The notes beneath the pieces were generated by a model, which saw only the letters and a program-made list of their open reading frames with translations, made no database searches and was not told the origin of the DNA. DNA of 64,000 nt, taken from Petaurus breviceps papuanus (lineage: Eukaryota; Chordata; Mammalia; Diprotodontia; Petauridae). How positions within the stretch are numbered: position 1 is the stretch's first letter; every line of letters starts with the position of its first letter. The position numbers were made by a program, and so were the translations under genes. The stretch covers positions 72,921,320-72,985,319 of the forward strand of contig JAMXIF010001253.1 of assembly GCA_028583685.1 (NCBI GenBank), given 5' to 3'. Positions 39,484 through 51,724 of the stretch are shown here, in pieces.

Positions 39484-42221
39484 CAGGCTTGAGCCCCTGC
39501 TCCAATCACCTCCAATCCTGTTAAAAAAAAGACTCTAAACAAATTTTAGAGCTACAGAACCCACAAAGTAACAGAGAGAAACAAATATCCCACTGAAGGT
39601 AGCCTGGCAGGCACACAAGAAGGGTCTATTGCATTGGTCTGGTTGCTGAGTGCAGTCCCGCATGAGCTGCACTAGTCCAGACTTGCAGCCCAGACCAACC
39701 AGAGCAGACTTTAGGAGAGTGAATCACCAGCACCTATGGTAGTTTCCAGACTTCTCAACCCATAAACACCAAAGAGAAAGTAAAAGATCAGTAGAGAACT
39801 CTGTTGAAATTGGGTGAGAGAAGAGAGTGGTCCAGCCCCTGCCCTTGGGGGTGGCAGATGTGACTGTGGCCTGGTGGCTACAACTGATGCCATGTGGCTG
39901 CCTCTGGAGCCCCTGGCCTGTGGATCGTAGAGGGACCGAGTGCCATTCAAAGGGTAATTGCTGTTGCATTGAACTGCTTGGATCTGGGACACAGCCTTGT
40001 GTGGTGGTCCTGCGGTGAGGAAGGCTAATGTGCCAGAGCTTGTGGTGGCTGTAGAGAGGGTGCCTTCCTCATAGCTCTGACAACAGTGAAAACCCCAGGA
40101 ATTTGGGACACAGCTTTCTCCACTCAGGAAGCAGAATTCTACTGTGGCAAAGAGCTCAAAAGTCAAGTAATTGGCTGGCAAGATGAACAAACATAGGAAG
40201 TACAATCAGACCATAGAATCTTTTTGGGGGACAAAAAGAATCAAAACATGGAACCAGAAGAAGACAACAAAGTCAAAACTCCTGCATCAAAAACTTCAAA
40301 GAAAAGTGTGAACTGGCAGCAGGCCATGGAGGAGCTCAAGAAGGATTTTGAAAATCAAGTAAGAGAAGTGGAAGAAAAATTGGGAAGAGAAATGAGAATG
40401 ATGCAAGAAAATCATGAAAAGTGAGTTGACAGCCTGACTGAAGAAAATAACACCTTAAAAAATAGACTAACTAAAATGGCAAAAGAGGCCCAAAAAGCCA
40501 ATGAGGAGAAGAATGCCTTAAAAAGCAGAATTGCCAGATGGAAAAGGGATTTCAAAAACTCTCTGAAGAGAATAATTCCTTCAAAATTAGATCAGAGCAA
40601 ATAAAAGCCAATGACTTTATGAGAAATCAAGATACTATAAAACAGATCCAAACAAATGAAAAAAATAGAAGGCAATGTGAAATATCTCATTGGAAAAACC
40701 ACTCACCTGGAAAATAGATCCAGGAGAGATAAATTTAAAAAATTGTTGAAGTACCTGAATGTCATGATAAAAAAAGCCTAGAAATCATCCTTCAAAGAAT
40801 TCTCAAGGAAAATTGCCCTGATATTCTAGAACCAGAGGGCAAAATAGAAATTGAAAGAATTCACGCATTGCCTCTTGAAAAAGATCCCAAAAAGAAAACT
40901 CCTAGAAATATTATAGTCAAATTCCAGAGTTACCAGGTCAAGGAGAAAATATTACAACCAATCAGGAAGAAATAATTTGAGTATAATGGAAGCACAATCA
41001 GGATAACACAAGATCTAGCAGCTTCTACATTAAGGGCTCAAAGGGCTTGGAATATTACATTCCAGAGGTCAAAGGAGCTAGGATTAAAACCAAGAATCAC
41101 CTACCCAGCAAAATTGAGTATAATGCTTCGGGGGAAAATATAGTCATTCAGTGAAATAGAGGACTTTCAAGCATTCTTGATGAAAAGACCAGGGCTGAAA
41201 CAGAAAATTTGACCTTCAAATACAAGAAGCAAGAGAAGAATGAGAAGGTAAACAGGAAAAAGAAATCATAAGGAGCTTGTTAAAGTTTAAATTTTTACAT
41301 TCTTACATGGAAAAATGATCATTGTAACTCATGAAACTTTTCTCTGTATGAGGATAGTTGAAGGGAGGGCATATGTGTGTATAAATATATATGTGAGTGT
41401 GTGTATATGTGTGTACACATATACATAGACAGAAGGCACAGGATCTGTTGAATAGGAAGGGATGATATATAAAAAATAAAATTAAGAAGTGAGAGAAGAT
41501 TATTTTGGGAGGAGAAAGGGAGAAATAGAATAGTGTAAATTATCTCATATAAAAGAGGCAAGAGAAAACTGTTACAATAGAGGGGAAGAGCAGAAAGGTG
41601 AAAGGGAATGAGTCAACCTTACTCTCAATGGATTTGGCTTAAGAAGGGAATAACATATACACTCTATTGAGTATCTTACCCTAAAGGAAAATAGGGGGGA
41701 AGGGGATAAGAGGGAGGGTGATAGAAGGGAGGGAAGATTGGGGGAGATTGTAGTTAGAAGCAAACACTTTTGAAAAGGGAAAGGGTCAAAGGAGAAAAAT
41801 AGAATAAGTGGGGGGAAGAATGGGATGGAGGGAAATATAGTTAGTCTTTTCAATATAACTACTATGGAAACTTTTGTGTAACTACACAAGTACAACCAAT
41901 ATTGAATTGCTTGTCTTCCCAGTGGGAGTGGGTGAGGAGGGAAAGAATCTGGAAATCAACATTTTAAAAACAAATATTTAAAAAAATTGTTTTTTTTACG
42001 TGCAGTTGGGAAATAAGATATGCAGGCACTGGAGTATAAAAATCTCTTGTCCTACTAGAAAGTTAGGGGGAATGGGGGAGGATATAAGAGAGAACAGAAG
42101 GGGTATTCAGTAGGCTCACTATCTTGGGGTGGGGGGTAATGGAAAGACAGGGAGAAAATTTGTAACTCAAAATCTTGTGGAAATGAATGTTGAAAACTAA
42201 AAATAAATAAATTGAAAAAAA
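39484..42221 (+). mobile_element. Full-length HAL1-like (ORF1-only) L1 derivative
   Basis: 39484-40200 is a GC-richer L1 5'UTR. ORF1 starts around 40224 (MGDKKNQNMEPEEDNKVKT, then a heptad-rich MEELKKDFENQVREVEEKLG). It continues past a stop at 40422-40424 through SLTEENNTLKNRLTKMAKEA, LENRSRR, ITQDLAASTLRAQRAW, LGLKPRITYPAKLSIML and FSEIEDFQAFLMKRPGLKQ, ending about 41240. The copy has several stops and frame changes and is dead. No ORF2 follows. Instead two 3' modules occur in tandem, ending at about 41995 and at 42221 (ATCTTGTGGAAATGAATGTT, AAAACTAAAAATAAATAAAT). Near-identical AAGATATAATC (39473-39483) and AAGATATTAATC (42222-42233) flank it. Confidence 0.85.
41365..41432. repeat. (TG)/(TATA) microsatellite inside the HAL1-like 3' region
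   Basis: ATATGTGTGTATAAATATAT and GTGTGTATATGTGTGTACAC. Confidence 0.8.
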
Positions 42222-42233
42222 AAGATATTAATC

Positions 42234-42740
42234 ACTCACCATATTCGTTAACAACTACTGGCCTATATGCATATTTTACCATCTAAAAATGTTTATCAGA
42301 AGCATCCACAGATTTCTGGAAGGTATTTTCAATGATAGTATTAACAGAGAAATGGCAGTTTTTTGTGTTTTTTTTTGGGGGGGGAGATGCAAAGTGATAT
42401 TTCACAGTGGATCACATCTTTATGTCAAGAATATAAAATCCCACTCTGATTGTGAATTATGAAAAAGTCCACATTGATTTGATAGAAGAAAAAAATCACT
42501 TTACAGACTCTTTTCCAATGAAGTATCAACATCCTTTAATTTAAAAACATTCCAAATTCCTTGAAAGACATGAAAATAGAAAAAAACCAAGTACAATGAA
42601 TGACCTTCTGGTTATAAGTACTACATGAATAATTAAAGTCAGGTACATGCCTGTCAAAAGTGTGTTTTAATATGATGGAGCAGAGATCAGTTTGAAGAGG
42701 GACTCCAGATCATTCAGTGTGGACATTGCATCGTGTTGGA
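42234..42740. other. AT-rich sequence, possible old L1 remnant
   Basis: No gene seen. It may continue the old antisense L1 interrupted at 39472, but the similarity is too weak for a firm call. Confidence 0.3.
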
Positions 42741-42744
42741 TGCC

Positions 42745-42995
42745 TGCATTTATCTAGAGCTTACTCTGTGCCAGGCACCGTGCTAAATGCTTTATAAATA
42801 TTATCCCATTTGACCCTCATAACAACCTTGTAAGGTAGGTGCTGTTATTATCCCAATTTTTCAGTTGAAGAAACTGAACCAGAAGTTAAATGACATATCT
42901 AAATCACATATCTAAAAAGTGTTTAAGGCTGGATTTGAACTAAACTCTTCCTGACTCTAAGATGAATGTTCTAGCTAGATGTGCCATCTAGTAGT
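42745..42995 (+). mobile_element. MIR/Mon-type SINE, near full length
   Basis: TTACTCTGTGCCAGGCACCG, TGACCCTCATAACAACCTTG, GTAAGGTAGGTGCTGTTATT and GGATTTGAACTAAACTCTTC. Confidence 0.92.
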
Positions 42996-43194
42996 GCCTT
43001 ACGATATTTCAGAGCCTTTGGAAGAGGCCTGTAACTACTTAAAGGGTCTGGCCTGATCATCCTAGATTATAGCGTGCAGGTGAATGGAAGCTCTATGGAC
43101 CTTGTCCATTAGTTTGTATATCCACAACAGAATTGGAAAGGATGAGAAAGAGTGGACTGTATCATCTTGAAGGAATTGCAACAACATTCTGAGA

Positions 43195-43260
43195 GTGGGT
43201 CCATAGGTATCCCTGGACTACCAAAGGGACCCATGACACAAAAGTTTAAAAACTCACATC
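43195..43260. mobile_element. Possible hAT/MER-type fragment
   Basis: GGGTCCATAGGTATCCCTGG ... GGGACCCATGACACAAAAG ... TTTAAAAACTC resembles the ends of hAT MITEs of the TTAAGAACCCCTG type (compare 58129-58308). Short and uncertain. Confidence 0.35.
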
Positions 43261-43264
43261 CTAG

Positions 43265-43835
43265 TGTGTTTGCATGGCTATGAAGAGGAGCTGAGAAATT
43301 AGCTTGTGATCAACATATTTCAAGAGATGTCCTTTAATAAGAACTGGCCTTGAACTAAGCTAAGTTGGTTCTTGCTAGAATTTGCATTTTAAATGGTCCC
43401 TCTCTCCATTCCTCAAAGATGGAATCTGGGGGAATATGATATATTTACAAAATTAATTTCTATGTTTTAATAAGCTTATTTCCTCAGTAATAAATGAGAT
43501 AATAAATAAGAAAATCCTCTGAAAAGTATCAAATACTATTCAAATGTTATGATTTTTCACCATTGCTTGGTCTCAGTATTATTTTCATTATTTTTTCCAC
43601 CTTTCCAGGTGCATGGATGGATGTGGTTGTCATTATCAACACAAGAAAGTATTTACAGAATATAATTTCCTGCCATGATATGTAAGACGTAAAAGTCAAA
43701 CATATTTGTGAAATTACATACTGTAATTTATCAAAAATTGTAATCAAGGTACATCATTACCCAACATAATTGCTTTTGCACTTATTTTTAAACTCATTAG
43801 AGGTGTTTTAAAATTAACCCTACTGATTTTTGACT
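43265..43835. other. Unique sequence, no gene seen
   Basis: No repeat or gene recognised. The minus-strand frame at 43547-43747 is not recognisable. Confidence 0.4.
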
Positions 43836-43837
43836 TG

Positions 43838-44080
43838 ATCATGTGGTGTAGTGAATAGAATGCTAGTCAGAAGTTAGAATGAGGTGAGTTCAAATTCAGC
43901 CTCTGATACTATGTTATGATGAACAAATCATTCAACACTGAGTCATTGTTTCCCCGTCTATAAAATGGGACTAAAAGTACCTGGAGTACTGGTGTCACAG
44001 GGTTATTGTCACTCAAGTGAGATGATGCATTACAAATTACACTGAAAATTTTAAAGTCTTTTATAAACAGTTTATTATCA
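43838..44080 (+). mobile_element. MIR/CORE-type SINE, decayed
   Basis: TGTGGTGTAGTGAATAGAAT, GTGAGTTCAAATTCAGCCTC, CCCCGTCTATAAAATGGGAC and CAGGGTTATTGTCACTCAAG. Confidence 0.85.
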
Positions 44081-44084
44081 TCCA

Positions 44085-45630
44085 TATATACTTTGAAAAT
44101 CAACTGGTTTCTTTTATTTGGGAGATTTAAATGTTTTATTTCAAAATATGAGTTACAAGATTCCTTTGCATGCACAAATTGTTGTAAATCTTGAAATTGT
44201 TTACATGTTGAAAATTCTATTAACATGGACTAGCAGAGTCCTCACAGTATGAATCCCATCAATAATGTTGAGGAAAAGCACAATGTATGACTAAATGAAA
44301 GAAATACAAAGATAATATTCTCATTTTCAAAATGGCAGTTTCACCCATTGTAGCAAAATGCCCTGCCAACAATTAATTCACAGGCATCCACTATATGAGG
44401 AGGTGAAAATATGATGAATACAAGTGTGTGATAGTTCAGTGTCCATAATGTTCTCATGTGAAGGTGCACATATATCCTGCAAGCATAGTGTATTTAGGGA
44501 TTTTGGACAGATATGATACTCAAAAAGCTTAAAATGAATACAATGTTTCTACCCTTTCTAAAAGTCACTCAGAAAGTACTTACAAAAACCTACTATGTGT
44601 TTAACATTATATTTAGACACTATGGAGTTAAGAAATCTAAAACATGGTCCCTAATTTCAAGGAGGTGAGAATTTAGCTAAAGAGACAAAACTAGAACACA
44701 GGAAGAAACTACAGACTAATTACAAGATACTAGGCATACATGTCAAATTATGTCCTTTTATTTCAAAAATTCTAAAATAAAACCTGACAAAATGCCCATC
44801 ATTTCCACTTCAGCAACCATTTTCTCCTGATAACAATCAGATTCTGAAAATGTTGCCTCATTGCTCTCTCTATCTTTTGAAACAGAATTTATCATTAAAA
44901 TAAGTCAATTATCAATTAGTTGCCCTCCTTTGGTCATAGCAAGAGAATGATAGCAAATATCTGGATAACTGAAGTCCTCTGTCACTTCTGTATCACTGTC
45001 TCTTCCAGACTTGCTGTGTGTTTTGAAATCTCATATAGTTTCTTCTTTCTATCCAGATAGTCTGTGGTATATTCCAATAACAATATCACTTATTTTTGCT
45101 TACAATGATCTTCACACAGACGTTTTCTATTGTGCTTTCTTTATTCTGGTTCCTGGATTTCCTCATCAGTGTATTTTCCTAATGTGCAATATTATTATGG
45201 CCTCTACCTTCCCTTTTTCTTGTCCTTCTAGAGTTAATTCAATCATAGATCTCATCCCATCAAGTCTAAATTATAGCATTTACTTCTTTAAATTAGGATC
45301 TCGCATTCATCTTGTCTATTACCTATAATTGGTACATTTGTGTACAGTCATTTGAAGTAACTTCACTTAGTCTTCATAATTTCTTATCCCACACATTGTA
45401 TTACATTGTATTTTTCTATGAGAAAATGATGCTAAGGAACATGATAACAATTCCAGAATGGATGAATGACAGCAAACCAAAGTCCTTCCTATCCTGTGAC
45501 CTTGGCTTAAGAATGTTCAAAAAGAAAACAGAGACAGAATAGCATTGCTAGGAACAAATCTTCCTAAATTATTGTCAGTTACTTAAAAAAAAAAGAAACC
45601 TTCCAGATTGATAGATTAGGAGAATTCTAT
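44085..45630. other. Mostly unique sequence
   Basis: 44575-44720 (CTACTATGTGTTTAACATTA ... GGTCCCTAATTTCAAGGAGG) is a probable L2/L3 scrap. The 105-codon frames at 43909-44226 (minus) and 45011-45328 (plus) are hydrophobic, unbiased by family motifs, and not convincing genes. Confidence 0.4.
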
Positions 45631-45646
45631 AGAGAGATTATATCTT

Positions 45647-45825
45647 TTTTTTTCTTTTTGGGGGGCAGTTAGGGTTAAGTAACTTGCCCAAGGTTACATG
45701 GCTAGTTTTTGTGTGTGTGTGTGTGTGTGTGGGGGGGGGGTGTTAAGTGTCTGAGGCCGGAACCAACCTCAGGTCCTCCTGACTCCTGGGCTGGTGCTTT
45801 ACTCACTGTGCCACCTAGCCGCCCC
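45647..45825 (-). mobile_element. tRNA-derived SINE with internal (GT)n, older of a nested pair
   Basis: TTAGGGTTAAGTAACTTGCC, CTGAGGCCGGAACCAACCTC and CCACCTAGCCGCCCC on the plus strand, with a GT/G expansion at 45708-45742. Target duplication TTATATCTT at 45638-45646 and originally just after the head (45826-45834). The following SINE dimer inserted at that right edge. Confidence 0.9.
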
Positions 45826-45834
45826 TTATATCTT

Positions 45835-46139
45835 TTTTTTTTTTTTAAAGCAATAGGGGTTAAGTAACTTGCTCAAGGTTACACGACCAGTTATTTTTGG
45901 GTGTGGTGCTGAGTATCTGAGCCCAGATTTGATCCAGGTCATCCCGACACTGGAGCTGGTGCTCTTACTCGCTGAGCCACGTGGCCGCCCCTAAGCAATT
46001 GGGGTTAAGTAACTTGCTCAAGGTTACACGGCCAGGTGTTTCTGGGTGGGTGCTAAGTGTCTGAGCCCAGGATTCGATCTCTAGGTCTTCTCAACACTGG
46101 AGCCGGTGCTCTTACTCGCTGTGCTACCTGGCCGCCCCT
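45835..46139 (-). mobile_element. WSINE-like SINE dimer nested at the edge of another SINE
   Basis: Two monomers (about 45849-45991 and 45992-46139) in the same architecture as 2693-2990. A perfect 14-bp duplication GCCCCTTATATCTT flanks it (45821-45834 and 46140-46153). It includes five bases of the older SINE's head, which proves the insertion order. Confidence 0.93.
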
Positions 46140-46153
46140 GCCCCTTATATCTT

Positions 46154-46465
46154 GATTTTCAATAATTATTCCTATTTATATTTTATTTTAAGATATCTTT
46201 ATAAGTTTGGACAAATCTCTAATACTGTCCTTAAAGATAATATGGCAAAATGTGGGTTAGATAGTAGTTCATAAAGAGATTTCACAACTGGTTAAACCAC
46301 TGTTGCAAAATTCCTCAACCATACCTACAAACCCCTCCCCCAACGAGTAGTAATGTGTTCACACCCACACTTTAAACATCACTCTCTCCCAGAAGTGCAT
46401 CACCTTCAAAATCTGGACTTTAAAATCTATTGCCACCATATCCCATTATGACCTTACTATCTTAT
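46154..46465. other. Unique sequence, no gene seen
   Basis: No repeat or gene recognised. Confidence 0.35.
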
Positions 46466-46469
46466 AATC

Positions 46470-47310
46470 CCTTGCCTCCATGATATTTTGTTTTTGCCAA
46501 CCAGCAAATCTCTCTTCCTTTTTTAACCACTGTCTCATTTCTCTACTCTTGCTCCAGAGCTACTTGACATTACTGGAAGAAGTAATGTAATTGAACTTAT
46601 TTCATTTACTCAATGGAAGTTTACAGTAGATCCAGATGGAGAAATATCACTGTCTAGACCTTTGCTGCTGTTTTACAATCCTTCAGTTTTACTCTTATAA
46701 ACTTCCTATTTCGTTTTCCATAGTGGCTATTCCAAACATTTTCTTCTCCATTTTTGCCCCCCATGCCACTTTTAACCCTTTCACTTGAAGTGGACAATCT
46801 AGTCTACTACTTAACTGAGATTAAGTCCATCCAATGTTTATTCCCTTAACTCTCCTTCTTTATTCCTCAATACTTCTCAGTTCCTGTTTCCTCCTTCCCT
46901 GTGGTTATGGAGGAACAGATGTTTCTACTCTTCAACAAAGTTAATTCCTTTATCTTCACCTTTAATTCTATTCCCTCCTGTCTTCTTTATGACCTTGTCC
47001 AGGCTATGCTACACCACTCATCCCTTCTCTTTCCTCTTACCTTGAATGCATCCCTCACCAGTGGCTCCTTTCCATTTACCTAAAACCATGTTCAATTCTT
47101 TTTTTTAAAAAGACTTCCTTAGATTCTTCTACTCCACCCACTTAGTATTATATCTCTCTCCTCCCCTTCACTGCTAATACTCTTTTCTCCTCAGTACCCC
47201 CATCCAGTCTGGCTTCTCTTCACATTCATCTGAAGCTGTTCTCTCAAAGGTAGCCAATGACCACTTGCTTGTCATATTCAATGTTCCCCTTACTCTGCTT
47301 GCATAGACTC
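46470..47310 (+). mobile_element. L2/L3-type LINE, reverse-transcriptase region
   Basis: Decayed pyrimidine-rich sense-strand text typical of L2/L3 ORF2. At 47220-47300 it reads HSSEAVLSKVANDHLLVIF-like peptide, matching the HSTETALVKVTNDL block just upstream of the RT catalytic region in CR1-clade LINEs. Boundaries are approximate. Confidence 0.65.
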
Positions 47311-47314
47311 TCCT

Positions 47315-47760
47315 CTGAAAAGTAAAGTTTGCCAAATGGACACTTTGAGTCATTTCTATTTATCTTAAATTATCTACATTAATCAGAAGAAAAAAGAGAT
47401 AGCAGGAAAAAAATCATTTCAAGCTCATTTCTAACATTTAGGCATCTCATATCTCTAATTTAGTCAGTGAGTAATTCAACCATAAATCTCCCATTAACTG
47501 CCCACATACCCATTAACAGAGCATTTACATGGGCCAATTTAATATCATAATCACAGAAGGAAATCTTATTTAAACTGAAAGCTAAAGTAAAATCTTTAAA
47601 AAAATTTAACTTCTTGATGCAATTGCTATAGGCAATCACAGGCAATCTCCTGAATTAGTAAAATATTTACATATCCTACATGATTCAACCCAAACCACAA
47701 TTATTTCTGTGGTATAATCTTATCATAATATAAGTAGTTTAAATGTAAAACAAAATGAAA
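47315..47760. other. Unique sequence, no gene seen
   Basis: No repeat or gene recognised. Confidence 0.4.
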
Positions 47761-47763
47761 CAG

Positions 47764-47937
47764 GGCGGCCAGGTAGCACAGCGAGTAAGAGCACTGGCTC
47801 CAGTGTCGGGATGACCTGGGGATCAAATCTGGTCTCAGATACTTAGCACCACACCCTGAAATAACTGGCCGTGTAACCTTGAGCAAGTTACTTAACCCCA
47901 ATTGCTTAAAAACAAAACAAAACAAAAAAACCCCAAA
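47764..47937 (+). mobile_element. WSINE-like SINE monomer
   Basis: GGGCGGCCAGGTAGCACAGC, GAGTAAGAGCACTGGCTCCA, TAACCTTGAGCAAGTTACTT and a mixed A/C-rich tail. ACAAAATGAAACA and ACAAATGAAACA at the two sides are the likely target duplication. The minus-strand frame at 47701-47958 is its shadow. Confidence 0.93.
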
Positions 47938-47949
47938 ACAAATGAAACA

Positions 47950-50105
47950 TAAAGTCAAAAAATCTTCTCAGTCTAAAGTCTTATGATCCTGAAACACTGC
48001 ACAAATTGGTTGCCTGATATCAAAAAAGCAATTGGACTTTTTTTTGTCTTTAATGGTCTTCCATGAATTAGCTAGTTGTTTTGACATCGTGGACATATCA
48101 CCAGAATGCTCTTAGCATTCAATAACTTTCCTCTCCTCATAATGCCTTATGAGGTCACTGTTGTCACTGATGATCTATCTCTACACAAAAAGAGTAATAA
48201 AGGGAATTAAGGCACTTGTCTAGTTATTTTAGGGTCCAAACTATTTTCCTCTGATATGTATCTTACTATCTATCCATCCATCTATCTATCGTATTTATAA
48301 TATTTATATATGCATATATATACACAATGTGCTCACACATATGTATATTTACTTTCATAGTGAATTATGTAGGTAATTCATGCCAGAGTGGTCTTTAGGA
48401 TGTTTTCTTTGTTTCTAAATTATCTAGCTCTTTGACTTCTTCATACAATTTGAAAACAGAGTAATTAAGGAAGCTGGGGACATAAAGTTACCTAAACTAC
48501 TCAATTTTTTTTTTACTTCATGATCAAGACTTTGATTTTTTTCTCTCTCTCTGAGATTTTGTACTTTTAGTTTAGAAATTTTTTTTTCCCAAAGGGATAT
48601 GGTTCAAAAGTTACCAACACACATATGCTGTTCATAGGTATATACCCTCCTAATGACAATTTGTGGGTATTATTCAAAGATAAAACATAAAAACTTCAGA
48701 CAAATGCGAGAAACCTGCTTCATCCCTTGTCCTCCTCTTTCATTTCATTTCAGTGATCTACATGGTGATGCCCTTAGAGGAAAAGGCAGTTTGTTTTAAT
48801 CTCCCACCAGAGAAATAAAATAATTTTCTTTCTCAGACTTCACCAAAGAAATTTCATCTAAGCCTTGAAAGGTGTAATGAATAGAACTCTTATCTTGATA
48901 TTTATTATGGAATGAATTTGTATAGATACCATTTTTAAAGGCAAAGTTCATTCATAGGTCATTATTTGTTTTAATTTCTTATAGTATTATCTAAATTTGT
49001 GGCTTTTTTGCCTCAGTGGAAAGTGCTTTTCAAAAATCAGAGGGAAAAGTCTATTCTCTCAATTTAAACTCTAATATGTGGCTGCCATTGTTGTGGAAGG
49101 TTGAAAGAGATTTTTACTCAAATTTGCCTGTAAATCTTTGATGTCTGTTTATTTCTTATAAAGTGAGGGTGTATGTCTTTTAGTTTAATATTAGAAAGGG
49201 AGGCTCTACCTCACATGGATCCCAGCTGGATATATCCTCCTTCACAGCCTGAGTCTCTTTCATGGAAAAAGAGGACCACATTATAGAATTGGTTTTTGTC
49301 TGCATTTTTGGCAGAAACTCAAAATGATGTTTGTTCTGGTGTCCATATTTCCAACCAGAGAATTCAATTCAACAACAGATGGGTGAAAGGAAGTATGCTA
49401 ATATTGGGGCATGCACTTTGGACTTTGAAGCCCTATTTATTTGAACAATTCAATGGTGCCAACTGAAGACATACCCTAGTGCTTTGACATAGGTCACTAA
49501 TTGATACAAATAACAAAGAATTCAATTCAGTTCAATTCCATTTGAATTATATTTCTTAAATGCCTACTATATGTGTGAAAGGTATTGCATACAGTATGTA
49601 GGTAGTACATAATTCTAGGCATTAAAGATACCAAGACTAATACAATAGTCCCTGACTTTAAGATTCTTACATTCTGCTGGAAATGTTCTATATTAATATC
49701 AAGGAAAATCTGTCCTGTAGTAGTAGCTTATTTGTTTATAGATACCCTAGATATTTATATGTAAATATTTATATTTAAAGACTTAACTACCTAGGTATAA
49801 TCAATCAGCAATATTAAAGATATACAATGCACATGTATACACATACACACAACCACACACACACACATATATTATATGCATCTATGTATATACTTGCTAT
49901 CTCTTTTACTAGGATATAAATTCCTTGTGAGTAGGATTTATTTAATTATTTAATTTCTTGTATTTATATCTCCAATATCTAACATGAAACCTGGAATATA
50001 GTAGGCATTTAGTAAGTATGTGTTTGCTGATTGATTATAACTAGGTAAAAACAGAATACATCTATACAACTTTTAAAATAAATAAAAATAGCATAAATAT
50101 AAAGT
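47950..50105. other. Mostly unique sequence
   Basis: About 2.1 kb with microsatellite patches (48270-48350; 49838-49890) and one L2/L3 3'-end scrap at 49540-49690 (AAATGCCTACTATATGTGTG ... AATAGTCCCTGACTTTAAG). No coding region recognised. Confidence 0.45.
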
Positions 50106-50109
50106 TCAT

Positions 50110-51660
50110 ATAGATTTATATGAAGTAGCTCAATACAAGATCATTTGGGATGGTGGAAAAGTATTGATGCCTGAGATGAGGTATGGGAGAGTTTTCATGT
50201 AGAAGATGGTGCTTGAACAGCAGCTTAAAAGAAGAGAATGATTTTGTAAGAAGGGAGTATATTCCAGGCCTGGTGGATGGTCAGGAAAGAGGCACAGACA
50301 AGAGAGATGGCATGTTAGGAGTGAGGAACAGAGAGAAGTCCAATTTGATTGGATATCAGAGAATGAGAGACAAAGTAATGTCATTGAAACTGGAAAGATT
50401 AGGGCTAGGTTTTGTAAATCTTATATTTGATCCTAGAGGCAGCAGAAAGTCACTAAAGTTGCTTGAGTAAGGAAGTCACATGACCAGATCTTTCTTTAAG
50501 GAAAATTACTTTGGCAGTAGTGAGGAATGGAGTGGGGAAAGACATGTCAGAGAGATAGATTAGGAGCCTTTTGTAGTAATTTAGGTAAATGGAGAGGAGA
50601 TAGAAATGACATTATTTGGCAATTGACTAGATACATAGGTTGAAGGGAGGTGAGGAATCCTGAATAATACCAATGAACCTGGGAAAGTACAAGGACAGTG
50701 GTGCTTTCAATAGAAATTGGGAAATTTGGAAGCTAACAAGGTTTGGAAGATGGTGAATAAAGAGTCCAGTTTTGAACATGTTGAATTTAAGATATTTCTG
50801 GGATATCCAGTTTGGGAGGTTTGTTTGGCAATTGGTGTCATAGAACTTGAGCTCCAGGTAGAGGCTAGATATACAGATCTGGGAGTCATCTCATAGATGT
50901 GATAGTTAAACTTGTGGGGCTGATTTGGTTAGTGAGGGGGAGAGTGAATAGAGGTAGAAGAGAGGCTGGGCTTAGGACAATGGTGAAGACACAGTAGGGA
51001 GCGTGATATGCTCTGATGTGAGCTAGCAAAGGATACTGAGGAGCAGTCAGACAGACAGGAGGAAAAACAGGAGAGTAGCGTCATGAAAATCCAGATAGGA
51101 GTGAGTATTGGGGAGTATTCAATGCAGCATACAGGCCAAGAAAGACTATCGGACTTGGTAATTAAGAGATCATTGGAAACTCTGGAGAGAAAATATATGA
51201 GTGCTGATATTGGAAGCCTGATTGGAAAGGGCTGAAGAGCAAGCAAGAGGAGAGGAAGTGGAGGCAGAGAACATGTATTAGATAATATGAGGGGATGATA
51301 GAATCTAGAGAGGTTTGTTTTTAATTTTTGTTTTGTTTTGCTTTGTTTTAGGATGAGGGAGACAAAGGCATGTTTGAAGGCAATGGGAAAAGAACCAGTT
51401 GATAGGGAAATTGTTGAAGGTTGGAGAGAAAGACAGACAAACAGACAGACAGAGATAGGGGGGGAAGGAGGTGGGGTGATTGAAATTACAATCTTCTAAA
51501 GAAAATGGTAGGGAATGGGATCAAGTATTCATGTAGAGGAGTTGACCTAGGCAAAGAAAAGGGCTACCCCTTCATCAGAAACTGTGGGAAAAAAGAAAAG
51601 TGGGAAATGATCTTAAGTGGTTTTGAGATGAAGACATCGGGAGAAGAGGGAGCTCATGGC
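50110..51660 (-). mobile_element. L2-type LINE (CR1 clade), ORF2 with RT region, antisense
   Basis: Read on the minus strand, 51246-50929 gives FPIRLPISALIYFLSRVSND, then LITKSDSLSWPVCCIEYSP, matching the L2/L3 block preceding the RT core. 50800-50890 corresponds to the part with the YADD-type catalytic segment, now decayed. 50384-50130 is the ORF2 C-terminus (CLFPDHPPGLEYTPFLQNH). About 1.5 kb is present, which makes it the longest L2 piece in the window. A simple-repeat patch (51420-51470) lies inside. Confidence 0.82.
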
Positions 51661-51724
51661 AAAAAAGCCTCAGAAGAAGGAGGAGAAAGAAGAGGAGGAG
51701 GAGGAGGATGCAGAGGCAGAGCTG

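Noticed and set aside
39711-40205. 164-codon minus-strand frame with membrane-like ends
   Set aside because: Lies antisense within the L1-type 5'UTR of the HAL1-like element. L1 5'UTRs can have antisense activity, but nothing here supports a protein.
35506-42221. Apparent large inverted repeat formed by the two HAL1-like elements
   Set aside because: The inverted arrangement follows from two independent insertions of the same family in opposite orientation; it is not evidence of a functional palindrome.
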